A stretch of 64,000 bases of DNA from Candidatus Limivivens intestinipullorum (GCA_018711185.1 DVIQ01000007.1:1-64000); one strand, 5' to 3'; shown: positions 47,199 to 56,315, counted from the first letter of the stretch. Notes: a model not told the origin generated them from the letters alone. Program-made: numbers and translations.

Positions 47199-48398
47199 AT
47201 GAAAAGTACGAAAGGTAAGGCAGCCGGCTGCGCACTGGCGGTTGGCGCGGTTTTTATGATGTTTCCGGGCACCGCGCTGGCAGCCGATGAAGTTTGGAAT
47301 TACCGTGGCGTAGTGGATTCTCTGTCAGGTGTGGTTATCCGCACAGCGGCGTCAGAGAGCAGCGGAGTCGCGGGGTATCTGCAGACTGGCGGCACCGCGG
47401 ACGTTATTGAAGCGGAGGGCGACTGGTATCTGGTTGTTTCCGGGGATGTGACGGGTTACATAAAAAGTGAATATTTAGCGCTGGGAGATACCGCTGAGTA
47501 TCTGGCCGGCGTATATGGCTATGAAGGCGTGGAGACCTATTGGGACGGCGTGGCGCTTTTTTCAGAGCCGGATGCGAATTCTTCGATTGTGTATGAGGCA
47601 GACGCTTATGAGCAGTTCGTACTTTTGGAGGATGAGGGCTCCTGGCTGAAGGTGCAGGACGAGGACGGAGCGGTTCTTTATGTTCCTGCCGAGGGCGTTC
47701 GGGATACCGTTGTTATGGCAAAGGCTACAACGGATTCCACCATGGGCGGCAGTACCGGAACGTCAGGAAGCCAGGACAGTTCTTCGAGTGATGCTGCCGT
47801 TTACGACAGCGGTTCCACGGAGTCTTATGAGACGGAAGCGCCGGTATACGAGACGGAGCCGACGTATGAGACGGAAGCGCCGGTAAATGAGACCGAGTCG
47901 ACGTATGAGACTGAGGCCCCGGTGTATGAGACGGAGCCGACATATGAGACGGAAGCGCCGGTGTATGAGACGGAGCCGACGTACGAGACGGAAGCACCGG
48001 TATATGAGACGGAACCGACATACGAGACCGAGGCCCCGGACAGCGGAAGTTCTTCCGGGACAAGCAGCGGTTCGGATCTGGATTTGCTGGCAGCGCTGAT
48101 CTACTGTGAGGCGGGTAACCAGAGCCGTGAGGGCATGGTTGCCGTAGGAGCGGTTGTAATGAACCGTGTGGCGAGCTCCTCCTTCCCCAACAGCATTTCG
48201 GAAGTGATTTACCAGAGCGGACAGTTTACGCCGGCTTCTTCAGGGACGCTGTCACAGGCCCTGGCAAACGGGGTTCCGAGTTCCTGCTATGAGGCGGCCC
48301 AGGCGGCCATGAATGGAGAGAACCCGGTGGGAGACGCCCTTTACTTTAACGCCGGTTCCGGACAGGGCATGCAGATTGGCGATCATCAGTTTTATTAA
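47199..48398 (+). CDS. Secreted SleB-type cell wall hydrolase with SH3b domains
   Basis: 399 residues from the ATG at 47199, with CAGGAGG upstream. A signal peptide (about 1-28, ending TALAAD) is followed by two SH3b wall-binding domains (about 35-95 and 105-170), a Ser/Gly linker, a Glu/Thr/Pro repeat region (about 208-282) and a C-terminal Hydrolase_2/SleB domain (about 290-399: LLAALIYCEAGNQSREGMVAVGAVVMNR). The catalytic Glu is in YCEAGNQ. It should cleave peptidoglycan glycan strands outside the cell; SleB relatives act in spore cortex lysis, but the SH3b domains suggest a vegetative role. Confidence 0.9.
   Translation: MKSTKGKAAGCALAVGAVFMMFPGTALAADEVWNYRGVVDSLSGVVIRTAASESSGVAGYLQTGGTADVIEAEGDWYLVVSGDVTGYIKSEYLALGDTAEYLAGVYGYEGVETYWDGVALFSEPDANSSIVYEADAYEQFVLLEDEGSWLKVQDEDGAVLYVPAEGVRDTVVMAKATTDSTMGGSTGTSGSQDSSSSDAAVYDSGSTESYETEAPVYETEPTYETEAPVNETESTYETEAPVYETEPTYETEAPVYETEPTYETEAPVYETEPTYETEAPDSGSSSGTSSGSDLDLLAALIYCEAGNQSREGMVAVGAVVMNRVASSSFPNSISEVIYQSGQFTPASSGTLSQALANGVPSSCYEAAQAAMNGENPVGDALYFNAGSGQGMQIGDHQFY
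47824..48040 (+). repeat. 39-bp in-frame tandem repeats in the wall-hydrolase gene
   Basis: Five units of 13 residues (YETEAPVYETEPT, one variant with NETEST) plus a partial sixth encode a Glu-rich, unstructured linker. Nearly identical DNA units indicate a length that can change by slippage. Confidence 0.9.
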
Positions 48399-48416
48399 TC
48401 AGGAAAATTAGTCAGA

Positions 48417-48447
48417 AAAAGCAGCGGGTATATCCGGCTGCTTTTTC
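48417..48447 (+). terminator. Terminator after the wall-hydrolase gene
   Basis: AAAAGCAGCGGG pairs with CCGGCTGCTTTTT around TATAT, followed by CTTTG. Confidence 0.75.
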
Positions 48448-48490
48448 TTTGTTGCCTTTTTGTGACGCAGGTGGTAAAATAAAGTTGGTA

Positions 48491-48605
48491 TTAACAGAAG
48501 CTGCGGGCAGTATCTGCCTGCGGTGCGGAAATGTGATTCAGGTGCGGGCAGGGGCTCTTCGCGCGGCGAATTTTCGGTAATGGTTCGGCAGGGCTGACCT
48601 GCCGC
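48491..48605 (+). repeat. Diverged, shortened relative of the 135-bp repeat
   Basis: Starts TTAACAGAAGC and ends with GTAATGGTTCGGC-AGG-GCTGACCTGCCGC, a variant of the 29-bp palindrome. Hairpin 1 is GCGGGCAG / CTGCCTGC and the core TGTGATTCAGGTG is kept; hairpin 2 has decayed. About 115 bases. The rest of the 244-base gap holds the terminator above and no ORF. Confidence 0.6.
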
Positions 48606-48642
48606 AATTTTCGAAAAATATCGGACAAAAGAGGCAGGAACT

Positions 48643-49680
48643 ATGATTACAGTGATAGAAAATGCAGAGAATCCCGGCAGCATCCGCAGGGCAGGGGAGA
48701 TTTTAAAAAGAGGCGGTCTTGTCGCCTTTCCCACAGAGACCGTATATGGGCTGGGGGCGAACGCTCTGGACGCGGAGGCTGCGGCCAGGATTTACGCGGC
48801 GAAGGGACGGCCTTCGGATAATCCTTTGATTGTGCATATCGCCCGCATGGAGGATTTGTCCGCGGTTGCCCGGAACATTTCTCATAAAGCCGTTCTTTTG
48901 GCGGAACGCTTCTGGCCGGGACCGCTGACCATGATATTTGAAAAAACGGCCCGTGTTCCCTACGGAACCACAGGCGGTTTGGATACCGTGGCAGTGCGGA
49001 TGCCAAAGGACAAGGTAGCCCTGGCGGTGATTGAGGCAGGAGGCGGGTTTATCGCGGCCCCAAGCGCGAATACCTCCGGACGCCCAAGCCCCACCACAGC
49101 GGAGCATGTAGCCCAGGACATGAACGGACGGATCGATATGATTCTGGACGGCGGCCCCGCGGGGATTGGCCTGGAGTCCACGATTGTGGATATGAGCGGC
49201 GAGATTCCTACGATCCTGCGGCCAGGCTATATTTCAAGGGAAATGCTGAGGGAGACTGTGGGCCAGGTGGAAGTGGATCAGGCACTGATTCGGGAGGACA
49301 GCGGCATCCGGCCTAAAGCGCCCGGCATGAAGTACCGGCATTACGCGCCGAAAGCAGAACTGAAGATCGTGGAGGGATCCCCGGAAGCGGTAGTCAGGGC
49401 GATTAACCGCTATATCGAAGAGGGGGAAAAAACGGGACAAAAGATCGGTGTGATCGCCGGTGAGGAATCTGCCGGGCTGTATAAAGGCGGATTGGTGAAA
49501 ACCATTGGAAAGCGTGCGGACGAGCTGTCTATTGCCAGACATCTGTACGGCGTTCTGCGGGAATTTGACGAGCTGCGGGTAGACCGGATTTACTCGGAAG
49601 CCTTTGAGACGCCTCAGATGGGAGCGGCGATTATGAACCGGCTTGTGAAGGCGGCCGGACACCAGATTATTAAAGTATAA
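48643..49680 (+). CDS. tsaC: L-threonylcarbamoyladenylate synthase (Sua5 type)
   Basis: 345 residues. The N-terminal YrdC domain (about 10-200) has GLVAFPTETVYGLGANA and KGRPSDNPLIVHI; the C-terminal Sua5 domain (about 235-345) follows KAPGMKYRHYAPKA. It makes threonylcarbamoyl-AMP from Thr, bicarbonate and ATP for the t6A modification of ANN-decoding tRNAs. In Bacillus the orthologue ywlC sits next to ywlE and ywlF (rpiB), the same order as here. Confidence 0.95.
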   Translation: MITVIENAENPGSIRRAGEILKRGGLVAFPTETVYGLGANALDAEAAARIYAAKGRPSDNPLIVHIARMEDLSAVARNISHKAVLLAERFWPGPLTMIFEKTARVPYGTTGGLDTVAVRMPKDKVALAVIEAGGGFIAAPSANTSGRPSPTTAEHVAQDMNGRIDMILDGGPAGIGLESTIVDMSGEIPTILRPGYISREMLRETVGQVEVDQALIREDSGIRPKAPGMKYRHYAPKAELKIVEGSPEAVVRAINRYIEEGEKTGQKIGVIAGEESAGLYKGGLVKTIGKRADELSIARHLYGVLREFDELRVDRIYSEAFETPQMGAAIMNRLVKAAGHQIIKV

Positions 49681-49690
49681 GGAGCGTACG

Positions 49691-50152
49691 ATGAAACGGT
49701 ATGACAAACTGATTTTTGTAAGCAACGGAGATACCTGCCGGGCGCCTATGGCGGAGGCTGTTTTGAAAAGCAAATATCTTCTGGAGGAGCTTGAGATCCT
49801 GTCAAAGGGACTGGTGGTGCTTTTCCCGGAGCCGGTGAACCCAAAAGCGGAGGCAGTTCTGGCAGGTCACGGTCTGGACATGAGCAGTCACGCGGCGGAG
49901 CAGTTCGCGCAGTCGGATCTGCAGAATCGCAATCTGATTCTGGTGATGACAAAAGCCCTGAAACAGAAGATTCTCGCGGAATACGAGAACCCGGTTAATG
50001 TCCATCTGCTTACGGAATACATCGGGGAGTCCGGAGACATCACAAATCCCATGGGAGGAACCATGGAAGACTATGAGGCCTGTTACCAGGAAATGGAGAA
50101 ACTCATCAGCAGTCTGGTAATCGAATTAAATGAGGAGGAGCTTTTATGTTAG
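49691..50152 (+). CDS. YwlE-like low-molecular-weight phosphatase homologue with altered active site
   Basis: 153 residues of the LMW protein phosphatase family; genomic position matches ywlE, the protein-arginine phosphatase gene of Bacillus. The P-loop reads FVSNGDTCRAPMAE: the nucleophilic Cys is Ser (S11), while C16 and R17 are kept. The general-acid loop reads ITNPMGG with N119 in place of the catalytic Asp of DPFGG. Both chemical groups needed for dephosphorylation are therefore missing, so it is probably a pseudophosphatase or has a different role. The gene overlaps rpiB by seven bases and looks intact and maintained. Confidence 0.85.
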   Translation: MKRYDKLIFVSNGDTCRAPMAEAVLKSKYLLEELEILSKGLVVLFPEPVNPKAEAVLAGHGLDMSSHAAEQFAQSDLQNRNLILVMTKALKQKILAEYENPVNVHLLTEYIGESGDITNPMGGTMEDYEACYQEMEKLISSLVIELNEEELLC

Positions 50153-50577
50153 CAATCGGCTGTGATCACGGCGGTTTTGAATTAAAGCAGGAGATTATAA
50201 AATACCTGGCGGAGAAGAACATTCCCTATAAGGATTTCGGATGCGATACGCCGGAGGCAGTGGATTATCCGGTGATTGGGAAGGCCGTGGCCCACGCGGT
50301 GGCGAATGGCGAGTGTGAAAAGGGCATCCTTCTGTGCGGCACAGGCATTGGCATTTCCATCGCGGCGAATAAGGTAAAGGGAATCCGGGCGGCTCTGTGC
50401 AGCGACTGCTTCAGCGCCGAAGCCACCAGGCTTCATAATGACGCGAACATTCTGGCCATGGGCGGCAGGGTCGTGGGACCCGGCCTGGCGGTTAAGATTG
50501 TGGATACGTTTCTGAATACGCCGTTTTCCGGGGAGGAGCGCCACAGGAGAAGGATTTCCATGATAGAGGAGGAATGA
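50146..50577 (+). CDS. rpiB: Ribose-5-phosphate isomerase B
   Basis: 143 residues. It interconverts ribose 5-phosphate and ribulose 5-phosphate. CDHGGFELK binds phosphate and [17 protein letters not shown] contains the catalytic Cys; [11 protein letters not shown] is also conserved. Its start overlaps the end of the YwlE-like gene by seven bases, with GAGGAGC upstream; upp starts five bases after its stop. The four genes tsaC to upp form one operon. Confidence 0.96.
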   Translation: MLAIGCDHGGFELKQEIIKYLAEKNIPYKDFGCDTPEAVDYPVIGKAVAHAVANGECEKGILLCGTGIGISIAANKVKGIRAALCSDCFSAEATRLHNDANILAMGGRVVGPGLAVKIVDTFLNTPFSGEERHRRRISMIEEE

Positions 50578-50581
50578 GCGG

Positions 50582-51211
50582 ATGGCAAGAACAATCATTA
50601 TGGATCACCCGCTGATCCAGCATAAAATCGGCATTATCCGGAGAAAAGAAGTGGGAACACGGGAATTTCGTCAGATCATCGGGGAGATTGCCATGTTCAT
50701 GTGTTATGAGGCTACCAGAGATCTGAAACTTCAGGATGTGGAAATCGAGACGCCGATCTGCCGTACCACGGCAAAGGAGCTCCAGGGAAAGAAAATGGCT
50801 GTGGTGCCGATCCTGCGGGCCGGCCTTGGCATGGTGGACGGTATTCTCACGATGATTCCCACGGCAAAGGTGGGCCATATTGGGCTGTACCGGGATCCGG
50901 AGACGTTAAAGCCGGTGGAATATTATGGAAAGCTTCCCTCAGACTGCGCGGAGCGGGAGGTCTTTGTGGTAGATCCCATGCTGGCCACGGGAGGGTCGGC
51001 CACGGCGGCGGTTCAGATGCTCAAGGAGAAAGGCGTAAAGAATATGCGCTTCCTCTGTATTATCGCGGCGCCGGAAGGTGTGCGGCGGATGCAGCAGGAG
51101 CACCCGGACGTGGATCTCTATATCGGAGCGCTGGACGATCATCTGAATGAGCACGGCTACATTGTGCCGGGTCTGGGAGATGCCGGGGACCGGATTTTCG
51201 GCACCAGATAG
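50582..51211 (+). CDS. upp: Uracil phosphoribosyltransferase
   Basis: 209 residues, standard length. It converts uracil and PRPP to UMP in pyrimidine salvage. The PRPP motif is [18 protein letters not shown], and the uracil-binding end is [29 protein letters not shown] precedes the start. Confidence 0.97.
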   Translation: MARTIIMDHPLIQHKIGIIRRKEVGTREFRQIIGEIAMFMCYEATRDLKLQDVEIETPICRTTAKELQGKKMAVVPILRAGLGMVDGILTMIPTAKVGHIGLYRDPETLKPVEYYGKLPSDCAEREVFVVDPMLATGGSATAAVQMLKEKGVKNMRFLCIIAAPEGVRRMQQEHPDVDLYIGALDDHLNEHGYIVPGLGDAGDRIFGTR

Positions 51212-51268
51212 GGACGCCCGCGGACGGTTCCGGAACCTGCAGGACTTTGACAGAACAGGAGTGGTCAG

Positions 51269-51754
51269 ATGTCAGAAAAAAGAGAAGATTACATAAGCTG
51301 GGACGAGTATTTTATGGGAGTGGCCATGCTTTCGGCCATGCGCTCAAAGGATCCCAATACCCAGGTGGGGGCCTGTATCGTCAGCGCGGATAATAAGATT
51401 TTATCCATGGGCTACAACGGCTTCCCCATCGGCTGCTCGGATGATGAGTTTCCGTGGAGCAGAGAGGCCACCGGCATTGACAGCAAATATTATTATTCCA
51501 CCCACAGCGAGCTGAACGCGATCCTGAATTACCGGGGCGGAAGCCTGGAAGGGGCGAAGATGTACGTGACCCTGTTTCCCTGCAATGAATGCGCGAAAGC
51601 CATTATTCAGGCGGGAATCAAAGGGATTGTCTATGACTGCGACAAATACGCGGACACCACGGGGGTGATTGCTTCCAAGCGGATGCTGGACGCCGCGGGC
51701 GTCACCTACCGCCGCTATCAGCGGACGGGACGAAAGCTTGAAATGGAAGTTTAG
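51269..51754 (+). CDS. dCMP/cytidine deaminase family protein
   Basis: 161 residues, start preceded by ACAGGAGTGG. It is of the dCMP deaminase (ComEB) type: zinc ligands are in HSELNAI and PCNEC, with the catalytic Glu in the first motif; DPNTQVGACIVSADN and GYNGFPIGCSDDEFPW are typical. It should make dUMP from dCMP for thymidylate synthesis. It lies 57 bases after upp, consistent with a pyrimidine salvage group. Confidence 0.93.
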   Translation: MSEKREDYISWDEYFMGVAMLSAMRSKDPNTQVGACIVSADNKILSMGYNGFPIGCSDDEFPWSREATGIDSKYYYSTHSELNAILNYRGGSLEGAKMYVTLFPCNECAKAIIQAGIKGIVYDCDKYADTTGVIASKRMLDAAGVTYRRYQRTGRKLEMEV

Positions 51755-51759
51755 AAAGA

Positions 51760-51785
51760 ATGCGGGGCGTTTATGCCCCGCATTT
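51760..51785. terminator. Bidirectional terminator between deaminase and DUF402 genes
   Basis: ATGCGGGGC and GCCCCGCAT pair around GTTTAT, with TTTTTCTT on the plus side and TTTCTAAAC-like sequence on the minus side. The DUF402 reading frame on the minus strand ends with its TAA in the loop. Confidence 0.9.
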
Positions 51786-52262
51786 TTCTTCACAGCCGTT
51801 TATATATTCCTGAATGCCAGAGAACGCGCCCCGGTAGATCAGGTTCAGCAGATTATCAAGCCTGCGCAGGCTGGTCTTTAACTGTTCCTGGGACAGGAGC
51901 CCTTTTTCCAGGGCTTCGCCCAATTCATCGAGATCCACAACTTTTACAAAACCGTCGGGATAGACGATCACATCCGCCAGCAGGTCTGTGACGATATAGG
52001 TGTCCGTTTCTTCGGTGTATTCGTAGGACACGATGTCGCAGTACCAGCTTATGATGTGGTTTTCATGGTCATAAAATTTGCTGACCTTGTAGCCGCGTTC
52101 CAGAAAGTAGCAGGAAATTCCGTGGCTAAGAGTCTTTTTGGGCTTCAGGGTTTTCCACTTGGTGACAATGGTCTCCTTGTCCCGGTGAAGCAGAATATCG
52201 TCCTTCAGTTCCACACATTCCTCCGGTATCAGACGTTTCCGGAATAGTACAGGTTTGTTCAT
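51771..52262 (-). CDS. DUF402 domain protein
   Basis: 163 residues; GGAGGGAG precedes the start. DUF402 sequence features are RDKETIVTKWKTLKP, SWYCDIVSYEYTEETDTYIVTDLLADVIVYPDG and VDLDELGEAL. Some DUF402 proteins are metal-dependent nucleoside di- or triphosphate phosphatases, others are fused to RNA-binding domains; this one stands alone. The last codons run into the terminator hairpin shared with the deaminase gene. Confidence 0.88.
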   Translation of the reverse strand: MNKPVLFRKRLIPEECVELKDDILLHRDKETIVTKWKTLKPKKTLSHGISCYFLERGYKVSKFYDHENHIISWYCDIVSYEYTEETDTYIVTDLLADVIVYPDGFVKVVDLDELGEALEKGLLSQEQLKTSLRRLDNLLNLIYRGAFSGIQEYINGCEEKCGA

Positions 52263-52284
52263 CTAAAACTCCCTCCGTGATGAA

Positions 52285-53211
52285 TCAGCAGGTTTGATTT
52301 TTCACCAGGGTCACGGAATCATCCCGAACATATTCTTTTTCCAGGGATTTTCTTTTGTAATATGTAAGGTTGTAGGATTCCGGATCCGGAAGGCGGAGAA
52401 ACTGGCTGGGAGTATAGCCGGTGATTTCTTTGAAAACCCGGTTAAAGCTCCGCGCGCTGTTAAAACCGCAGCCTAAGGCTACCTCTGTGATCTGCCTGGA
52501 GGTACCCCGAAGCTGCTCCGCCGCGTGCTCAATGCGAACCATATTTAAATAGGTGACAAAATTAATGCCGATGAGGCGCTTAAAGACCCTGGAAAAATGA
52601 CTCTCGCTGAACCCCATCCGTTTAGCGGCAAAGCCCAGGGTAAGGTTTTCCGAGTAGTGTTCGTCAATGTAGGACAGAAGCTGCTGAAGATCGTACAGGG
52701 TGTGGAGACGCCGGTTCTGTCCGCCGCTGTCCGAGGCATCGGCGGGCATGCAGCGTTTTAAGCGATACCAGAAAGAGCGGACCTCTGCTTTCACAATATC
52801 CTGATAATAGCTCTCTTTCGCGGAAAGCTCCCTGCTGACCGTGACGAACATCTCCTCAAGCCGACGGGAAAGTCCCCATTTTTCCAAAAGAGAGGAGCTT
52901 ACGAGGGGATGAGCGAAACGGGACGGGCGATAGAGGGAGCTTACGATGCCGGGATCGAAAATCAGAAATTCGATCCGGTTCTTCAGCTCTGAGGAATCGC
53001 TGTAATGGAAATCTCCGGAGTCCACCACTACCAGATCCCCGGCATAGGCGGTAAAATTGTGATCATTGACGCTCAGACGGGCGGAACCGGAGCGCAGATA
53101 AATCAGTTCGATTTCCTGATGCCAGTGAGCCAGAAAGCTGATATTCTCATAGGCGGCATGCCATACCATAAAATCGGAATCATAGCTGCGCACTTCGTGA
53201 AACGCTTTCAA
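52285..53211 (-). CDS. AraC-family transcriptional regulator
   Basis: 308 residues from a TTG at 53211; the strong site AAGGAGG is 12 bases upstream, longer than usual, but no better in-frame start exists. The N-terminal cupin domain has AHWHQEIELIYLRSG; the C-terminal double HTH (about 180-285) ends GFNSARSFNRVFKEITGYTPSQF. It is divergent from the L-fucose isomerase gene and most likely controls it. A solo 29-bp palindrome lies between them. Confidence 0.92.
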   Translation of the reverse strand: MKAFHEVRSYDSDFMVWHAAYENISFLAHWHQEIELIYLRSGSARLSVNDHNFTAYAGDLVVVDSGDFHYSDSSELKNRIEFLIFDPGIVSSLYRPSRFAHPLVSSSLLEKWGLSRRLEEMFVTVSRELSAKESYYQDIVKAEVRSFWYRLKRCMPADASDSGGQNRRLHTLYDLQQLLSYIDEHYSENLTLGFAAKRMGFSESHFSRVFKRLIGINFVTYLNMVRIEHAAEQLRGTSRQITEVALGCGFNSARSFNRVFKEITGYTPSQFLRLPDPESYNLTYYKRKSLEKEYVRDDSVTLVKNQTC

Positions 53212-53236
53212 CGGGGATGCGTTCCTCCTTTCTTTC

Positions 53237-53265
53237 GGAACAGTTCAACCATGCTGAACGGTAAC
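53237..53265. mobile_element. Solo 29-bp palindrome with exact 8-bp target duplication
   Basis: GGAACAGTTCAAC-CAT-GCTGAACGGTAAC, flanked by TTTCTTTC on both sides (53229-53236 and 53266-53273). It lies in the shared region between the AraC and fucI genes, next to the AraC ribosome binding site. Confidence 0.88.
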
Positions 53266-53349
53266 TTTCTTTCCTCTTATCATACTCGAAATATCAAAAT
53301 TTGTCTATATTCAGACAGAAATTTACGTGCAAATTTCTGGGAAATGTTG

Positions 53350-53355
53350 TATAAT
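53350..53355 (+). promoter_or_regulatory. -10 box of the fucI gene
   Basis: TATAAT in GTTGTATAATCAG; no good -35 box is found 17 bases upstream, in keeping with control by an activator such as the divergent AraC protein. Confidence 0.55.
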
Positions 53356-53483
53356 CAGTACAGAATTCGTGGAAATCACGAAGGAACTATTGGCAAAATA
53401 TGCAAAAACTACGGGCAGATGCCCGGAAAGCCCTTGACAGGGCGTTATTCCGGCATCTGATCCGAAAAACAGGAGGTAAGGAA

Positions 53484-55280
53484 ATGGCAGAAAGCAGATT
53501 AATCGGCGGCTATCCGGTAATCGGTATCCGCCCAACCATTGACGGCAGAAGAGGTGCTTTGGATGTAAGAGGCTCTCTTGAGGAGCAGACCATGAACATG
53601 GCCAAGTCCGCTGCCGCGCTGTTTACGGAGAACCTCAGATACTCCAACGGCGAGCCGGTTAAGGTCGTGATCGCGGACTCCACCATCGGCCGCGTGGGAG
53701 AGAGCGCTGCATGCGCTGAAAAGTTCCGCAGAGAGGGCGTAGACATTACGCTGACCGTGACGCCCTGCTGGTGCTACGGAGCAGAGACCATGGATATGGA
53801 TCCCCAGACCATCAAGGCTGTTTGGGGCTTCAACGGAACAGAGAGACCGGGCGCCGTATATCTGGCATCCGTACTGGCTACCCACGCTCAGAAGGGACTT
53901 CCGGCTTTCGGCATCTACGGACATGATGTACAGGACGCGGACGCCACGGATATTCCGGAGGACGTAAAGGAAAAGCTTCTCCGCTTCGGACGCGCAGCCG
54001 TTGCCGTTGCGACCATGAGAGGAAAATCCTATCTGCAGATCGGCTCTGTTACCATGGGTATCGGCGGCTCCATTATTGACCCGGATTTCATTGAGTCCTA
54101 TCTTGGCATGAGAGTAGAATCCGTTGACGAGGTAGAGATCATCCGCCGTATGAGCGAGGAGATCTACGACAAGGCCGAGTATGAGAAGGCCCTTGCCTGG
54201 GCAAAGAAAACCTGCAAGATCGGCTTCGACAAGAACCCGGAAGAGCTGCAGGCTTCTCCCGAAAAGAAGGAAGAGCAGTTTGAGTTCGTGGTAAAGATGG
54301 CCGTTATTATCAAGGATCTGATGAGCGGTAATAAGAACTTCCCGGAGAAGTTCTCAGAGGAAGCCATCGGCCACAATGCCATCGCGGCCGGATTCCAGGG
54401 CCAGAGACAGTGGACAGACTTCTATCCCAACGGCGACTTCGCTGAGGCGGTTCTGAATACCTCCTTTGACTGGAACGGAGCCAGAGAGCCGTACATCCTG
54501 GCTACGGAGAACGACGTGCTCAACGGTCTTGGAATGCTCTTTATGAAGCTTCTGACCAACCGCGCCCAGATCTTCGCTGACGTGCGTACCTATTGGAGCC
54601 CGGAGGCTGTTAAGAAGGCTACCGGCTATGAGGTAGAAGGCGTTGCGAAGGAAAACGGCGGCTTTATCCATCTGATCAACTCCGGCGCTGCCTGCTTGGA
54701 TGCCTGCGGCGAGGCAAAGGATGCCCAGGGCAATGGCGTTATGAAGCAGTGGTGGGATGTGACGGAGGAAGACCAGAAAGCGATTATGAACGCTACCGAG
54801 TGGTGTCCGGCTGACAACGGTTATTTCCGCGGCGGCGGATATTCCTCCAGATTCGTAACCAGAGCAGAGATGCCTGTTACCATGATCCGTCTGAACCTTG
54901 TAAAGGGTCTTGGCCCGGTTCTGCAGATTGCGGAGGGATGGACTGTGAACCTTCCGGACGAGGTTACGGACAAGCTGTGGAAGCGTACAGACTATACATG
55001 GCCCTGCACCTGGTTCGCTCCCAGATGCGACGGCAAGGAAGGCCCGTTCAAGACTGCATACGATGTGATGAACAACTGGGGCGCAAACCACGGCGCTATC
55101 TCCTACGGCCATATCGGAGCAGACCTGATCACCCTTTGCTCTATGCTTCGCATTCCGGTTGCTATGCATAACGTACCGGAGGAGAAGATCTTCCGTCCGG
55201 CTGCATGGAACGCGTTCGGAATGGACAAAGAGGGCGCAGATTACAGAGCGTGCATGAATTACGGACCTCTGTATAAATAA
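53484..55280 (+). CDS. fucI: L-fucose isomerase
   Basis: 598 residues from the ATG at 53484, with AGGAGG upstream. It converts L-fucose to L-fuculose (and D-arabinose to D-ribulose). Metal-binding and catalytic residues correspond to E342 (ATENDV), D366 (FADVRTYW) and H536 (WGANHGAI), matching E337/D361/H528 of the E. coli enzyme. [20 protein letters not shown] is the N-terminal signature. No fucose kinase, aldolase or permease gene is nearby, so the pathway must be completed elsewhere. The codon usage is highly biased, suggesting strong expression. Confidence 0.96.
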   Translation: MAESRLIGGYPVIGIRPTIDGRRGALDVRGSLEEQTMNMAKSAAALFTENLRYSNGEPVKVVIADSTIGRVGESAACAEKFRREGVDITLTVTPCWCYGAETMDMDPQTIKAVWGFNGTERPGAVYLASVLATHAQKGLPAFGIYGHDVQDADATDIPEDVKEKLLRFGRAAVAVATMRGKSYLQIGSVTMGIGGSIIDPDFIESYLGMRVESVDEVEIIRRMSEEIYDKAEYEKALAWAKKTCKIGFDKNPEELQASPEKKEEQFEFVVKMAVIIKDLMSGNKNFPEKFSEEAIGHNAIAAGFQGQRQWTDFYPNGDFAEAVLNTSFDWNGAREPYILATENDVLNGLGMLFMKLLTNRAQIFADVRTYWSPEAVKKATGYEVEGVAKENGGFIHLINSGAACLDACGEAKDAQGNGVMKQWWDVTEEDQKAIMNATEWCPADNGYFRGGGYSSRFVTRAEMPVTMIRLNLVKGLGPVLQIAEGWTVNLPDEVTDKLWKRTDYTWPCTWFAPRCDGKEGPFKTAYDVMNNWGANHGAISYGHIGADLITLCSMLRIPVAMHNVPEEKIFRPAAWNAFGMDKEGADYRACMNYGPLYK

Positions 55281-55357
55281 TATGTTTTGAGTCCGCAGGC
55301 CGGACGGCGCGCATTATGCGGCTGTACGGTACCTGCGGCGGAAAATTCGGCTTTGCA

Positions 55358-55405
55358 GGAACGCCGCAAAATCATCAGAAGAGAGATTTTGCGGCGTCCC
55401 TTTTT
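55358..55405 (+). terminator. Terminator after fucI
   Basis: GGAACGCCGCAAAATC (55358-55373) pairs with GATTTTGCGGCGTCC (55385-55399), then CTTTTT. Confidence 0.9.
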
Positions 55406-55440
55406 GGAAGGAAGAATTCGATATCAAAAAGGGGAATCCT

Positions 55441-56055
55441 ATGGATTATAAAAGCACTTTGGATTATTACGACACACATTCCCATGAGTTTTATAAAACG
55501 ACAGTAAAGGTTGATCTTACCGGAAACCAAAAGCTTTTTTTATCAAAACTGAAAGAAGGCGCCAGAATCCTTGACTTTGGCTGCGGTTCCGGACGAGATG
55601 CCAAGTATTTTCTGGACCGGGGATATCAGGTCGATGCCACAGACGGTTCTGCTAAAATGTGCAGGCTGGCAGCGGAATATACGGGAATTAATGTGAAAAA
55701 TATGCTGTTTCACGAGCTTTCAGCGGTAAATCAGTATGACGGCATATGGGCCTGCTCTTCGATCCTCCATCTGCCGGCCGATGAGCTTGCGGACGTAATG
55801 AGAAAGATAGCGGCGGCATTAAAAGAAAGAGGTATTCTTTATACGTCATTTAAGTATGGAACCTTTGAGGGAGAACGAAACGGACGTTTTTTTACAGATA
55901 TGACGGAAAAGAAATTTGCGGAGTTTTTAGAGAAGATCCACGAGCTGGAAATCGAGGAACAGTGGATAACGTCGGACGCGCGGCCTGGAAGAGGTGAGGA
56001 GAAATGGCTCAATGTGATTTTGAGGAAAAGAGGGAGCCGAGGAAATCTCAGATAG
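55441..56055 (+). CDS. Class I SAM-dependent methyltransferase, paralogue of 38184-38768
   Basis: 204 residues. SAM motif I is ILDFGCGSGRDAKYF and motif IV YDGIWACSSILHLP; overall clearly similar to the protein encoded at 38184. A truncated helicase-like gene starts inside its 3' end (56004). Methyltransferases of this type often stand just before a PLD/DEAD helicase gene in Lachnospiraceae, as far as I recall; the pairing here has decayed. The substrate is unknown. Confidence 0.88.
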   Translation: MDYKSTLDYYDTHSHEFYKTTVKVDLTGNQKLFLSKLKEGARILDFGCGSGRDAKYFLDRGYQVDATDGSAKMCRLAAEYTGINVKNMLFHELSAVNQYDGIWACSSILHLPADELADVMRKIAAALKERGILYTSFKYGTFEGERNGRFFTDMTEKKFAEFLEKIHELEIEEQWITSDARPGRGEEKWLNVILRKRGSRGNLR

Positions 56056-56315
56056 AAGCTACAGATGTAATGACGGGGGATAGAAATAGAGCACGTTATC
56101 TGTATTACCAGCTGAAAAGAAGTATGTTAACCGCAGATAGAATTGATATGATTGTATCATTCCTTATGGAATCCGGAGTGCGGCTGATCTTAAAAGATTT
56201 AAGGGACGCTTTAGACCGAGGAGCAAGGGTAAGAATCCTTACGGGAAATTATCTGGGAATAACATATTGGAATATCGTACTATGGAATATTACCGTCGAA
56301 GGTATAAAGAAATAA
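56004..56315 (+). pseudogene. N-terminal remnant of a PLD-domain DEAD/DEAH helicase
   Basis: About 100 residues. RARYLYYQLKRSMLTADRID, then MIVSFLMESGVRLILKDLRDAL and GARVRILTGNYLGIT match the start of large helicases that carry an N-terminal phospholipase-D-like nuclease domain. Homology stops at LGIT; the remaining residues (YWNIVLWNITVEGIKK) look unrelated and no helicase motifs follow. The C-terminal part, normally some 800 residues, was lost by deletion. It overlaps the methyltransferase gene by 52 bases. Confidence 0.7.

Noticed and set aside
47824..48040. Tandem repeats that might be read as a CRISPR array
   Set aside because: The units are in frame with the wall-hydrolase gene and there are no unique spacers or cas genes.
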